64,000 nt of DNA from Hemibagrus wyckioides (Eukaryota; Chordata; Actinopteri; Siluriformes; Bagridae), in contig NC_080717.1 in the NCBI RefSeq assembly GCF_019097595.1, positions 24,553,876-24,617,875 on the forward strand, read 5' to 3'. The position numbers were made by a program, and so were the translations under genes. Positions within the stretch are counted from its first letter, which is position 1; the number at the start of each line of letters is the position of its first letter. The notes below the pieces were generated by a model. That model worked only from the letters and a program-made list of their open reading frames with translations, had not been told where the DNA came from and did no database searches. This document shows, piece after piece, positions 1-11,706 of the stretch.

Positions 1-175
1 ACATTTTCTATAAGGAGATCCTGGTTTATGGAAGGAGTCTCCAGCGTCGGTGCTTTAAAGTTTACGCTAAACAGGATGTTTACAGCCGATACAACAGGAG
101 CATTCCTCGTTTAACGGATGTTTCACAACAGAACCATAAACGGATAAAAAGTACAAGTGTGCCGTCCTGTCATAA
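1..175 (-). repeat. Dispersed repeat family 1, copy A (cut by window edge)
   Basis: This copy contains GGAAGGAGTCTCCAGCGTCGG at 31-51 and, further on, ATAAACGGATAAAAAGTACA, both shared with other family-1 copies. It reads in minus orientation relative to the copies at 15.5, 40, 49.8, 60.4 and 62 kb. There is no coding capacity, and I do not know the family name. Confidence 0.65.
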
Positions 176-1090
176 AATCGCTGGCAGATCGTATTAAACA
201 AAATTTATTCGAATGGTATGCAAAGATATGCAGATAAGTGGGCGGGGTTTCTGTTTCTAGCTGCTCATTCTCTCTCGTTACAATTTGCAGTTGCTGTCGT
301 TTTTCAGAAACCTTTAAATCAGATAGAAAACTAAAGTGTTGATTAAGGCGCATCGCCTCCAGATAAAGACGGACTAAAGGGCTGATTTCGGTGCTTTATG
401 GAGGCGAGAGTGGCGAAGGCTGATGCTGAAACTGGAGTTCTAGCAGCAGCAGCAGATGTGAGGAGATCCAGCTGCTGTAGGCTTTTGAGAGAGCGATTGA
501 GAGTGAAGAGAGAGAGTGAATTCATAACACACACATGTTGATTAATGACTGTTTTCTTCCTGGAGCCATGCGTGAGAGTCGTGCGAACGCCACTTCAGGC
601 CATCGCTGTGTTGCGCCGATAAAGCGGAGGCTTGTGAGGAAAACCTCAGCAATCACCGTGAATCAAAGAGAAACTTTCTGCTCGGCGTATCGGCGCTTTA
701 CAGATGAACTCAATACAGTTTATTAATCTGCCATTGCACATTCCACATCGGGAAGGTTTTTTTAAGTAAGGAAATTAAACAGCCAATTTATACGTTTTTT
801 CCATGCAATAATATGCATTTTCATAGCCACCAGTTTAGCATCATTTCTCAGGAATAATGTTTAACACACTAAAGTGAGAAAAAGTTTTTTTGCATCATCA
901 CACCATTTTGAAATTGTTTGTGTTTTAATTTTTTTAAAGTAGGAAAAAAAACCGTGAAACGCACGTGTGGTATTTTTAGACAGGTTTTTCGTGGGAATTT
1001 TTTTCATTTTTATTTATTTGTTTATGAATCTTTTATTTGTGTTTTCATTTTCATGGAATTTGTTTACTTTTTTTATTTGTTTGTAATTGT
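176..1090. other. No gene seen
   Basis: AT-rich sequence, T-rich after 890, with a short AGC run near 440. Frames up to 76 codons lack any support. Confidence 0.6.
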
Positions 1091-1093
1091 TTT

Positions 1094-1095
<2 letters not shown>

Positions 1096-1132
<37 letters not shown>

Positions 1133-1135
1133 TCA
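1096..1135. repeat. (TTTA)n microsatellite
   Basis: About ten TTTA units at the end of a T-rich stretch. Confidence 0.9.
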
Positions 1136-1639
1136 ATCATGGTTATTAATTGTTAATTGTTAGTATTGCTATTTTCACACTCAATTATCACCATGGCAGA
1201 TGGCACATGCTGTTCATTTCAGATCTTCATCACTCAGGGCTTTAATGTGTAGAAACAGTGTATATGAGTGGAATGAAGAGTATTCTACGCACACACACAC
1301 ACACACAGAAAATACCAAAGCTCTGAGGATGAAAATCGACACCTCATGTAGAAAGTTATTGTCATTTCAGAACTACAAAGCAGAACAAATAACAGAACAC
1401 AAAAGGCAGCGTAATTACATTTATATTGCAGCAGCATTTATTTCTTACAACCTTCCTCACTTTACGTCACCTTATTCATTACACTGTCAGATTTGCAGGA
1501 AGCACACACACACACACACCTTGACTTTAATAATGCTCTCTCTCGCTGCTGAAAGAAAGTGTACCGTTTAGAAGCCGTTCATTTGGAGAAGGTTAGACGG
1601 CAGAAAATTAAATTAAAATTAAAATTAAATTATTATTTT

Positions 1640-2240
1640 CTTTGCAGATCTCGAATTCTGTCTAAGAGCTAATTATATGATTATCTACATCGCTAATTAG
1701 CAGCAACAAATCATCGATACACCGTATATTCAGTGGTGTGATTAATCTCGGTGTTAATTAGCGCCTGTTTTAAGTATATTTTGTTGATCTCAGATCAGAC
1801 GGCGCTAACAGCGTTTATTTACTATTTAAGAGTTTTCTATTAGTGATTTATTTGACTTTAACAGCGAGTGATATTAGCGAGACGCCGAAGATGCCAAGGA
1901 CGCCGCAGTGGATACGACTGCCTGGCCGCGGCACAAGATCCGCTATGAAGTTCTTCCCAGGATTTACGGATAAATCTGACATTTTGGCAAATAAGCACGC
2001 TCCCAAGTTTGACATGATGAATACATTGACATTCAAGACGCCGGTGTCCCAGATAGCAGAACGTAGCATCCGCACAAGCTTTGGCAGGAAAAACCTAGAG
2101 ATAATTACGTTTTTTTTGCTGCACCCGAGCCAGAGTGGGATGTTCAGCAACATGGGCAGATGGTTCTGTATGAAGTTTTATAATTTGGCCTGGAGGGACC
2201 GGAGCTTCAGCTGCTGTCTAGCTAACGAAAGCTAAGCTCG
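1640..2240. other. Candidate conserved non-coding block with an ORF on each strand
   Basis: This non-repetitive stretch has homeodomain-type TAATTA/CTAATTAG motifs (1668-1765). It is followed by a balanced-composition segment that is open for 130 codons on plus (1843-2235) and 101 codons on minus (1848-2153). Neither translation resembles a protein I know, and there are no obvious splice sites. Its look is that of a conserved regulatory element in a gene's first intron. A lineage-specific exon cannot be excluded from sequence alone. Confidence 0.3.
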
Positions 2241-2914
2241 CTAAGCCTCTGCGCATCAGAGCACTCTCTGGCTGGGTGTGAATTCAGAGCGCCGTCGGGA
2301 TGCTAATTCAGATATTCAGATGGCTAAGATCTAAAGAATCGGACTTTCTGATGGGAGAAAGGAGCAGCGTGCTGCTGACAGCACAGTTGTGTGTGTGTGT
2401 GTGTGGCTGATGTTTCCTGATCTGTACAAGCTGCAAATTTGTCTTAATTCAGCAAAGAAATTGGAAATAAGATGTTACCAGCGCTCCAGCAAACAGCGCT
2501 GTGGGTCATTTGGTTAACCCGACTCACCAGCATCAAAAATAATAAATCAAATCCATTGAGATCTGATTAGCATATTAGCATTACGTAACACATCAAGCGG
2601 CTAGCTTTCAATCATGTTTAGCCATGTTCCGTGTGAGGTTCTGGTTGGACGCTAGCTTCTTCAAGCACAAGCGATTTGCATTCTGGAAGAACAGCGAGCC
2701 AAAAGAGAGATTAAGTCCAGATTGGCTGCTGGGATGAGAGCCGGTGTGTGCCAGAGAGGACAGGAACAAGTTTGGACAGACGAGGGCGAGCGTCAGGGTT
2801 TAAAGAGAGAAGAAGCGGTGGAGGCAAGAACGGCGGACAGCCGCGCGGCATCTAAAGAGGATTAAATCTCGAAACTCAACAGATTTAATGTACATCCAAA
2901 ACTAAGTCATGTAT
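2241..2914. other. No gene seen
   Basis: Non-repetitive except a (GT)8 at about 2389. No frame of note. Confidence 0.6.

Positions 2915-2974
<60 letters not shown>
2915..2974. repeat. (GATA)n microsatellite
   Basis: About fifteen uninterrupted GATA units. Confidence 0.95.
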
Positions 2975-2975
<1 letters not shown>

Positions 2976-3099
2976 CTCCGCTAGGATAGTGAAGCTGCAC
3001 CCAGACAGCACTGTCCTTTAGAAGTTCCAGCACTGGAACATTAGCCGTGTTCCCTTTAGGCCCTGAAGCCAAAGTAGTAGCCTTTTCCCATCCTCTCCT

Positions 3100-3300
3100 C
3101 CCCTGTGCTTCATCTAGATTTATGACTTACCCAACTACCCACAATGCAATTACAAGCGGGCTAATGAGGGAGCGTGTAATGACGGATAAGGCTGCCGGGG
3201 TCCCCGGAGTGCGTGTTGGACACTGATGTAAAATCCTGCCCTTGTCGTTGTGCCATTGTGCAACACACCCATGACATTCTCCTCATGTCTGCCTGGTGAG
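3100..3300. other. Candidate conserved non-coding block
   Basis: Complex, non-repetitive sequence with AATGCAATTACAAGCGGGCT and TAATGAGGGAGCGTGTAATG, high motif density and no frame. It is judged by appearance only. Confidence 0.2.
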
Positions 3301-3534
3301 AGTGTTAAGCAGCAGCTGGAGAAGGCAGACTAGTGAAACTCAACGGCAATTCTAGCAGCAATTCTAAGCTCGGGAAAAGACGGCCATCTTGCCGAGCGTC
3401 CCCAAGGACGCGGATCCCGTCGAGTCTTTATCGTCTATCCGTCTCAATCGCTTAGAGATGTCTGAGGCTTTATCCTAATACTACCAGCTCTGTTATTATC
3501 TTTCTTCTGCTCGCTCACTCGTTCCTTCCGGAAT

Positions 3535-3890
3535 TAATATTCGTTCTAATACGTAGCGTTTCTATGGTAACAGATCGATCACAGTAATATATGGTGCGGT
3601 GGATGCATCACAAGAAAAAGGATCGTATAAAACACGTTTAACATATAAGGAAGGAGTCTCCGGTGTCAGCAATTTGTAACAGTCAGGAGGATTTCCCGGT
3701 TTCTCAGTGATAATTTTATATCTTATTAACTTGAATAAAGAGGAAATGAAGAGAGGCAGGTGAGGGAACGAGTCTTCAGAGCTGCTTTAACAGAAGAAAC
3801 AGGAACTGGAAAAGCTCTTTCACAGTGTGATGTTCCACAATCTTAAATGTAACCAATGAATAAAGGGATAAAAAAGTAATTTGGTGATAA
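3535..3890 (-). repeat. Dispersed repeat family 1, copy B
   Basis: This copy has TTTCTATGGTAACAG (3558-3572), GGAAGGAGTCTCCGGTGTCAG (about 3650), a CTTATTAACTTG stretch and a GCTGCTTTAACAGAAGAAAC stretch in the same order as the copy at 5.4 kb. It is about 350 bp, non-coding and diverged. The class (MITE or SINE) is undecided. Confidence 0.7.
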
Positions 3891-3984
3891 ATGTGAAACT
3901 GAAATTGTTGCTAAATTACAGCGATAAAGGAGGAATAAATGCTCCGAGACGTGCTGTTACAGGAAAAGAACAGTTGAACAATCA

Positions 3985-4750
3985 ATGTGATAGTTGAGTC
4001 TTTATCCTGGTCCAGGTGACGGTGGAATCTTTATTCTGGTCAAAGTGATAGTGGAGTCTTTATTCTGGGCAATGTGATGATGGAGTTTAAATCCTGGTCC
4101 AGGAGATGGTGGAGTCCATATTGTAGTCCAGGAGGTGGTGGTGACTATAATGTGGTCCAGGAGATGATAAAGACTATAATGTGATCCAGGAGAAGGTGGA
4201 ATATATATCCTGGTCACCATGAAGGTAGAATCTTTATTCTCATCCAGGAGGATGGAGTCTTTATCCTGGTCAAAGTGATAGTGGAGTCTTTATCCTGGTC
4301 AGTGTGATGATGGAGTTTATATCCTGGACCAGGAGATGGTGGAGTCCATATTGTGGTCCAGGAGGTGGTGGTGACTATAATGTGGTCCAGGAGATGGTGG
4401 AATATATATCCTGGTCACAGTGAAGGTGAAGTCTTTATTCTCATCCAGGAGGATGGAGTCTTTATCCTTGTAAAAGTGATAGTAGAGTCTTTATCCTGGT
4501 CAATCTGACGATGGAGTTTATATAATGGTCCAGGAGATGGTGGAGTTTATATTGTGGTCCAGGAGATGGTGGAGTTTATATTGTGGTCCAAGAGATGGTG
4601 GAGTTTATATTGTGGTCCAAGAGATGGTGGAGTTTATATTGTGGTCCAAGAGATGGTGGAGTTTATATTGTGGTCCAAGAGATGGTGGAGTTTATATTGT
4701 GGTCCAAGAGATGGTGGAGTCTTTATCCTGGTCCAGCTGAGAGTGGAGTT
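3985..4750. repeat. 29-30-bp minisatellite
   Basis: The array starts with diverged 30-bp units (GAGTCTTTATCCTGGTCCAG type, 3985-4520). It becomes very regular at 4525-4735, where seven units of 29 bp share TGGTCCAAGAGATGGTGGAG. Because 29 is not a multiple of three, each unit shifts the frame, and the overlapping short ORFs here encode the same peptide in rotating frames. They are artefacts. The older left side and homogeneous right side suggest recent expansion on the right. Confidence 0.93.
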
Positions 4751-5394
4751 GGAGCCCAATCCAGGGCCACTGGTGTGACACCAGTTCATCAGCAGGCAGG
4801 TTTACTGGATCTATTTTGTCCCCCATATCCCAGCTCAAGTCAAACATTTGACCTGGGAATTGTTGTTCAGTTCTAAGAGCCAAATCAGGGACAAAATCCA
4901 TCTTTTGACAAACACAACATCCTGACCTCCGACCGGCAGCTGTACAACAGGAATCATCAGTGCCTCAGCACGCACTGAGAACATAACCAGACCTCCATCT
5001 GCTGCTGGCTCCAGTTCTGCAAATATTTATAACCAGCTAGAGTCATTTCACAAGCTTCATTTCCTGACGACGAGCAACGGACATTTAACCAGAACATCAA
5101 AGACTTTAATTAGTGTGTTTTAGAGAGAGATGCTAGGATTACACCAGGACTCCATACCGGGACCGGGGGTCAGGGAGAACCTCTCAGCTGGTCAAAATCT
5201 GACTAGAGGAAGCTTTGAAAGCTGAAGGTTCTACTTGACGTCACACAAACACATCTACGCTTCTGCCAAGTTGCCAGCAGTGGAACAAATAGCTCTGTAT
5301 TGCTGACAGATTTCTCCAACTTTCTTCTCAAAGTTTGGATTTAAACACACTCCTAGAAAAAGTTCTTTCTGTTGTAGGATTCGTCATGAGATCA
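4751..5394. other. No gene seen
   Basis: Unique sequence between the 29-bp array and family-1 copy C. It carries no motif I recognise. Confidence 0.55.
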
Positions 5395-5800
5395 TTTATA
5401 TTTAATACACTTGCTTTAATACGTTATCGCTGCTATAGTAACAGTTCATTCACAGGGAATCAGCAGCCATCCCACGATGAAAGAACATTCTGGAGGTGTT
5501 TATGTATCATGTATGGAAGGAGTCTGGAGTAACAGTCAGGGGTAAAGCTGTAACTTTAAATATTCAGACATTTCCAGGACAGAGGAGTTCACACTGTCTA
5601 GGTTTCTATGGTAACAGGATATGCTGTGATTTTTCTCTTATTAACTTGGAGAGAGAATAAAAAGAGGCTGCTGAGGAGAAACACTGTTTATAGCTGCTAT
5701 AACAGAAGAGACAACAGGAACTCGATGCTCCACATCATTAAATGTAACTATAAATGGATAAGAAGTACGACGTGTCATGCAGTAAATGTCTGTGGTTTCA
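5395..5800 (-). repeat. Dispersed repeat family 1, copy C
   Basis: The shared blocks are in order: AATACGTTATCGCTGCTATAG, then TATGGAAGGAGTCTGGAGTAACAGTCAG, then CTTATTAACTTGGAGAGAG, CAACAGGAACT, and ATGTAACTATAAATGGATAAGAAGTACG given here only as positions 5740-5767. An internal segment near 5555-5630 (with TTTCTATGGTAACAGG) is extra relative to copy B, so this copy may be rearranged. Confidence 0.7.
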
Positions 5801-6239
5801 GATGATTAATAAAACGCTTCAAGGCTGCTACAGGAAAATACTCCACCCCTTCAGCCTGGTGTCAGTCACTGTGCTTCATCGCAACACCTCATGGCTGATT
5901 ATTTTTCTGGAACATTATGTGCCCAAGTGTGTTAATCCTGACATAAAGGTGGATGAAATTGTTTTAGAAACAATTGTTTTTGAAATCCAACATGTTTCTT
6001 ATTCAGGCTACACAAAAAAAGAGTTCCTCATGGGTCCTTTGGATAGTTTTAATGGTTTTATCCTTCAAAAAAACCCACATGAAGCATTGCTCCTACAGAA
6101 GTGCTGTGGCATTGTGAAGTGTGTTTACTCTCAGCAGTGGAACACAGATTCATGGTGAACCATCCAGAATTTTATTTTGCCAACTTTGAATTTAAGCCTT
6201 AAAAAGCATCTTATTTTCTCCATTTAAAACAATACTTCC
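5801..6239. other. No gene seen
   Basis: A 134-codon plus frame (5754-6158) runs through the end of family-1 copy C. It has no domain or splice support and is probably chance. Confidence 0.45.
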
Positions 6240-6650
6240 TACACAGGTGTTCCAGTCCACTGATGAAATAGAAATGGACTTTTTTGAGACGTTTTCAATC
6301 ACTTTTCAAGAAGTGAATGATGTTCAGGCTGTGAGTCTGATATGAAATAAGTCAGGACGTGTGTTTTTCGCTCTGTTGGATAACCTTACACAGACTGGTT
6401 GAGGATCAAATTTGAGCTGAACAAGCACTCGGAGCATCTCAGAGAGCAGAAATGGGTTTGATATCAACATATACTTTGAAGATACAAACATTTGAGTGGA
6501 ACTAAAAGAACCGTTTTTTTATATATTTCAAACTTTTATATTCAAACAAAGTCCTGAGTGCCTACTTTCATATGGGCTTCATATTAACTTGAACTGTGGA
6601 GTGGAACATGACAAAGACCTTCAATCATCAATGTGGATGCAGCAAAACAG
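6240..6650 (+). repeat. Dispersed repeat family 2, copy 1
   Basis: This copy shares long blocks with 43370-43800: GACGTTTTCAATCA, CAGGCTGTGAGTCTGATA, GAGCATCTCAGAGAGCAGAA, ACTTTGAAGATACAAACATT and, near the end, TGACAAAGACCTTCAATCAT (reverse-complemented in the other copy's tail). The order and spacing match over about 350 bp. It is non-coding and I cannot name the family. Confidence 0.7.
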
Positions 6651-7479
6651 GATCAAACTCCATTTTTTGGCTTCAGAGGCGTAGCTTTTAACCTGTTTAC
6701 AGTGCAAAAAAGAGATTTGAAAATGATCCATTGATCACAACAGCACTGTGATGTCAAAGTGATTTGTCAAATGCCTCAGGAATGACGCTGAGAGGTACAT
6801 ATTGATCATATTCCACCTCTTCCTCACAAAGATGTAACATCAAAACAAAGAGAAGCTAAACTTCAAACATGCTATCAAAAGAAGAAGAAAAAAAGTCCTG
6901 GACACAAAGTAAAGCCTGACCAGCAGCTGAGCACAAAATGGTGCAACACGCAAGACGGTGATGTTTTCAAATTATCCGGCTTTGACGTCCACTTGAGAGC
7001 ATCTCGTTTTCACTGACTGTCCCTTCGCCAACTTCCACACGTCTGTCCATGACTTTACCATTTTACGAAATTCTCCTGTCAGTATTTCCTGCTTATCACA
7101 TAAACATGCAGCTGTTACAACAGACAACAGATCGATGTTGACCACGTTCCCACTGGACAACCGCAAACCTTCAAACACACTTCGGGTCATGTCTTCTAGC
7201 TCCAGCACACACTTTAGGTCTCGCTTTAGGACACACTTCAGGACACACTTCAGGACACATCCAGCATAATTACTGTAATGACTTGTTTGGCCAATGTGTC
7301 TTAAATAAAGTTAATGAAAAACATGCAGGTCATTAAGGTCCATCAGCAGTCTGATGAAGCGGTTAGCATCCTGCTTGGCTCTGGTCTCTCGTCAGGAGGC
7401 GTCCCGGCTGTATCCGGTGCTGGAGGATCGATATCTGGAGCTCTGGAATGGATCAAAGCTGAGGAGTGAATGATGGACG
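6651..7479. other. No gene seen
   Basis: Unique sequence with a short GGACACACTTCA triplication at about 7210-7260. Confidence 0.55.
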
Positions 7480-7625
7480 GAGCAGGTCTCAAAGTGCACA
7501 CTGAGCCCTTTTCCCTAGTGACTAATTGAGCAAGGGACTAATTGATGGAGCCATCGATTGGGAAGCGCAGCGGCTAAATGGCCACTAATGAGCCTGACAG
7601 CTTTCAGGATTCAGAGCTTCAGCTC
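7480..7625. other. Candidate conserved non-coding block
   Basis: ACTAATTGAGCAAGGGACTA and a second ACTAATTGATGGAGCCATCG form a paired TAATTG motif with balanced composition and no repeats. It is typical in look of developmental enhancers, but unproven. Confidence 0.25.
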
Positions 7626-7774
7626 ACTGTTGCGAGACTTCACCAGCTAACTCGTGTGTAAAGTTATAGACTATCGTGGGCTGGTGGTGGGTTTAACATA
7701 GGAGGTTTGCACACTGACACTGGAGTACACTGGTGTGAAACACTCCAACATCCACCATTAACACCACCAGATAA

Positions 7775-7912
7775 CGAGATCACACCTACAGCCAATGTGG
7801 AGTCACCAGTCCACCTACTGGTAGGTTTTTGGTTTGTTAAGGTTTGAGGAAACTGGAGAACTCCACTAAGAGACTGAGCAGGATCCAATCAGGATCAAAC
7901 CAGTGACTCTGG
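7775..7912 (-). repeat. Diverged common fish dispersed repeat
   Basis: Order and wording resemble a repeat widespread in teleosts: CCAGTCCACCTACTGGTAGG, TTTTTGG, GAGGAAACTGGAGAACTCC and a terminal ATCAAACCAGTGACTCTGGA. In typical copies these read as accession-like CCTACCTGCATG, GAGGAAACCGGAG and GAACCCGGGACC blocks. It is a heavily diverged remnant, and the orientation is uncertain. Confidence 0.4.
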
Positions 7913-9189
7913 AAAAACATTACCCACCATCACCACTATGGAAATGTTGTATATTTTATAAAATATTCTTCTATTTCTAAAGCAGCTCTGATTAGAGCCC
8001 AGTGTAATGGAGAAATCCTCTGTTCTAGATTTCTTCCTGCAGTAGGACTTTCCTCCAGAGTTCCTCTAGACTGAGAAGCTGAAACACCTTCAGGATACCA
8101 GATCGAGACTTTCTTTCAAATGAGAAAGGAAATGATACAGTAGTAAATATAATATTCTGTTAACTTTCTAATGACCTTTTAGCAAAGTTTCTTAGAGAAT
8201 TTACCAAAACGCTCTTCTACCTTTTACATATAAATGTGAAACTCATTAACTTTCTATAGAAGAACGTGTATTTTTTGTATTTTACATTATATACACTTAA
8301 TTATAATATATAATATATAATATATAATATTCATAATATATATTATGAATTAACTACAGACTGGTATGTAGCTAGCTGGCTGAAGCGACGGTGCACTCGC
8401 TAACATTCTACATCCGTTCTTTTATTCCTTTTTTCCTTTTTCAGTTGATGTTTGCCCAAACTTGGGCTTCTTCCACCCTGCCTGGAGCTTTACATCATTG
8501 GTCCACGGGGTACTAACTAGACACGCGCGCCAAAATCCATCAGTTTCTCAGCGATGTTTGGATTCTACTGGGCTTCAGTCTGGAAGCAATCTGACTGAAT
8601 CAACTTTATTTATCCTCGAGCGGGCGACTCTACCGGTGCTGGGCTTTTCAGCCGTGACTGCCGAGGCGGCATAAAAAAACACATCAAATTAACGTCACAA
8701 CAGCAGCAAGCGTGCAAAGAGCTGAAAGAGTAGACGAAAAGTTCTGATGCAACGTGGACAGGTCAGCGATCCAGATACTTGGACCTGTATTCAGGTGGGC
8801 ATGGCGAAGGTGTTTTGGCTAATCGGGTAAGTCTGGGTGGCGCAGGCGCAGATTAATACACGAGTGTTTGTTGAATTATTCACTGGCTCGCACCTCACCG
8901 TTCCTCTCACCTCCACAGACAGCGAGATGGATCTGAGCTCACAATCCACACATCAGGGTTAAACTCCCCCCAATGCGTCTGTGCTGCATGTTACCGTGGC
9001 AGCGCCGAGAAATGGCGGTCGTCTGTTAACGCGGCGAGGTTATGAATATTTTAGCAGCGCTCGGGCGAGAAGGAGGCACAAACAGAAAGGGGAAAATAAT
9101 CACGGAGAAACATGGACTCGCGCGAAAAACCACGGGATAAAATGCTGTCCGATTGGTTAAAGTGGATATTCCACATCTGTTCAGTTGGC
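7913..9189. other. No gene seen
   Basis: AT-rich with an AATATATAAT palindromic stretch at about 8300-8345. 8880-9100 is a balanced-composition block that may be regulatory. Confidence 0.5.
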
Positions 9190-9385
9190 ACATGATTTTA
9201 TCCAAAGCGCCTGGGGTCCAGGAGCAGAGCTGAGCAGCTGAGGGCTCTGCATCTTGGTCAGAAGCCCAGGAAAGGCTCCAGGGTGGGCTACCAAATGGCA
9301 GGCTACCAAACTAAAGTTTCAGCCGAATGTCAGGAGACTCCAGGTTTGAATCATGATGATGCTATAACCATAACTCCGTAACTCC
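9190..9385 (-). repeat. Diverged dispersed repeat fragment
   Basis: TTTTATCCAAAGCGCCT, GCAGCTGAGGGCTCTGCATC and a TTGGTCAGAAGCCCAGG block resemble a very common fish repeat (TTTATCCAAAGCGACTTACA followed by GCAGCTGAGGGTTAAGGG and CTCAAGGGCCCA). It is assigned from memory of the pattern only. Confidence 0.4.
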
Positions 9386-9667
9386 TCTGCTCACTGGAGA
9401 GGAACAAGGACGCACTTCCTGTTTCCTATGTACTAGATCCTCCTGTATATTTGTATTTTTCTCATTAAGAGCTCAAGCTTCCTGTCAACATGATTAAGAA
9501 CTTTATATGATGCTGAGCTGTCATTAGTTGTGCACAGGGGGTGGGGCTTCCTGGAGCTAGCTTAACAGCAATAATCAATAAATAAGTTGAAATAAAAATG
9601 TATCTATTAAATAAATGAGTAAAGTGAAAAAAATAATTAGATAATTTTAAAGGTATATAAATGTTTA

Positions 9668-9692
9668 ATTATTTATTTATTTATTTATTTCG
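9668..9692. repeat. (TTTA)n microsatellite
   Basis: Six TTTA units in AT-rich DNA. Confidence 0.85.
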
Positions 9693-10278
9693 TTAGTTAG
9701 TTAGTTTGTTTATTGGTTGTAGACACAGACAAAGTGTCTGTGTGATATAAATGAGGTTTATTTAGAAGTTTTGTAAAGGCTTCAGTAAAGTTTAGAATTA
9801 GTTTAGAATTCTAAAAACGAAAAATAATGAAATAAAAAGTCTATAGTTTGTGTGTGTGTGTCACCCAGTAGTCGTTTAATTAACCGGGCCCAAGGAGGCT
9901 GTACACACCGCTACACATGACATGATACACACACAGCTTGACAACTTGATACACAACACTACCCAACATGACACACACAACACTACACACTGCTACACAC
10001 ACTGCCATGCAACAATCACACAGAGGGGCCCAAACCCCGCCCACCTTCTCCCCCTGATATGACTCCTCCCATCAGTTTCCTCTTTCTTCTATCTGGTGAA
10101 CATACGACCGCCGGGACACACACCATCCGTGTATCACTGTGACGATGGTTTCATCACAATACCACAACCCACACGTCCACAACGCACTGCTCCTCAAACC
10201 TGCCTAATTATTACTTAATTATTTCTTTTATGACCGCTAGTCAGCTAGCATTACATCTAGCAGCATGTCACAGGATGA

Positions 10279-10281
<3 letters not shown>

Positions 10282-10309
<28 letters not shown>
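10282..10309. repeat. Poly-A run of 28
   Basis: An uninterrupted A28 followed by GTCAAGG. It could be a retroposon tail, but I see no recognisable body in front of it. Confidence 0.85.
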
Positions 10310-10312
<3 letters not shown>

Positions 10313-10737
10313 AAGGTCACTGTGTAACTGATGCACCACATAGGAGAAATGTATTTTTATAAAAAAAAAAAACCTTTTTATTTCTGATTCTTTCTGAAGA
10401 CATCTTCTCTTATTACTCTCTGAACAGCCAATCATCTGCTTCACAGATCAGTCATTTAACTTCATTTCATAGGAAATGATATTTTGTAGAATTTTATTCC
10501 ATAAATCATATGTGAACTTTTTATTTCCTGACAAAATATTATTATATTCATAGGAAGGTAATAACTAATATTTATATTGATATTATGTAATATGTGAAAT
10601 AATTAATTAAATAATTATTTGACATATTAATATATTAAATTAAATACATCATAATAATACTAATTATTATTATTTTATGTACTTAATTCTATCATTAATA
10701 TAATTATGATCATTATAATATGTCAATTAATTTCATT

Positions 10738-10843
10738 TATTATTATTATTATTATTATTATTGCATAACATTTCATTGCATAAACTATTTTTACATAATT
10801 ATTTTACATAATAGTTATTAATTCTAATAATATAATCAAACAT

Positions 10844-10890
<47 letters not shown>

Positions 10891-10891
10891 T
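10738..10891. repeat. (TTA)n and (TTTA)n microsatellites in AT-rich DNA
   Basis: A TTA run at 10738-10762 and a TTTA run at 10842-10891 (about twelve units) with AT-rich sequence between. Confidence 0.88.
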
Positions 10892-11444
10892 CACTCATGT
10901 TAAATCTCCTACATTCTTGGTTCCTTGCTGTTTTATTTGAACTGATATTCAGGATTAAAATGAAGACTTCCTGTGGTTGGTGCTGAGCATGAGAAGAACA
11001 GGAAACACAGATGAAATCGAGCTCCATACAGAAGGTCTGATGAATTTAGACGAGTGTTTAGTGTTTTTTTTCAGTAAATCAGTATAAATATTGGACTAAT
11101 CTAATGTCATTCTACAGCTGATGCCAGATTCCCAGCAGCTGTGAGTCTCAGGAGGATTTAGTGAGTTCGGAGTGAACACATGTACAAACATCTCGCTGTG
11201 TTAGCTGATCTGAGTGGCTAAGCGACTTCCTGAGGATCCGCATCTCGCTTTTACACACAACGGGAGAAACCGAGCTGCTGAGTAAATATGCATGAGCTGC
11301 AGATCTGCATACGGGAGCGTGTGTGTGTGTGCATGTGTGTGTAATATTCAGGGATTCGGTCGCTAAGGCTAGATGAATACGAGGAGATGACACTAAAACA
11401 TCACTAAAACCTTTGAAAAATTCCAGCAAATCAGCATCATGTAG
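10892..11444. other. No gene seen
   Basis: Unique sequence with a GT run near 11320-11342. Confidence 0.55.
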
Positions 11445-11482
11445 CTGAAATCATTTTCATCATCATCATTGTCATCGTCCTT

Positions 11483-11520
<38 letters not shown>

Positions 11521-11706
11521 CATCATCAAGGTCCTCATCATCATCATAGTATTCATCATCATCGTCGTCCTTATCATCATCATCATCGTTGTATTCATCA
11601 TCATCATCATCTTTATCATTGTCGTCATTATCATCGTCCTCATTATCATTATCATCATCATCGCCATCGTCATCATCATCATCCTTATCATCATCATCAT
11701 CACCAC
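11445..11706. repeat. (TCA)n imperfect trinucleotide array
   Basis: About 260 bp of TCA units with interruptions by TCC, TTG, TCG and TTA. Translation gives serine-rich (plus) or methionine-rich (minus) frames, which are artefacts. Confidence 0.93.

Larger units (their letters stand above)
9386..10737. other. No gene seen
   Basis: AT-rich, with a repetitive ACACACTGCTACACACTGC patch at 9905-10015 and the poly-A run at 10282. Confidence 0.55.

Noticed and set aside
5754..6158. 134-codon plus frame as a possible exon
   Set aside because: It begins inside a dispersed repeat and shows no known domain or convincing splice sites.
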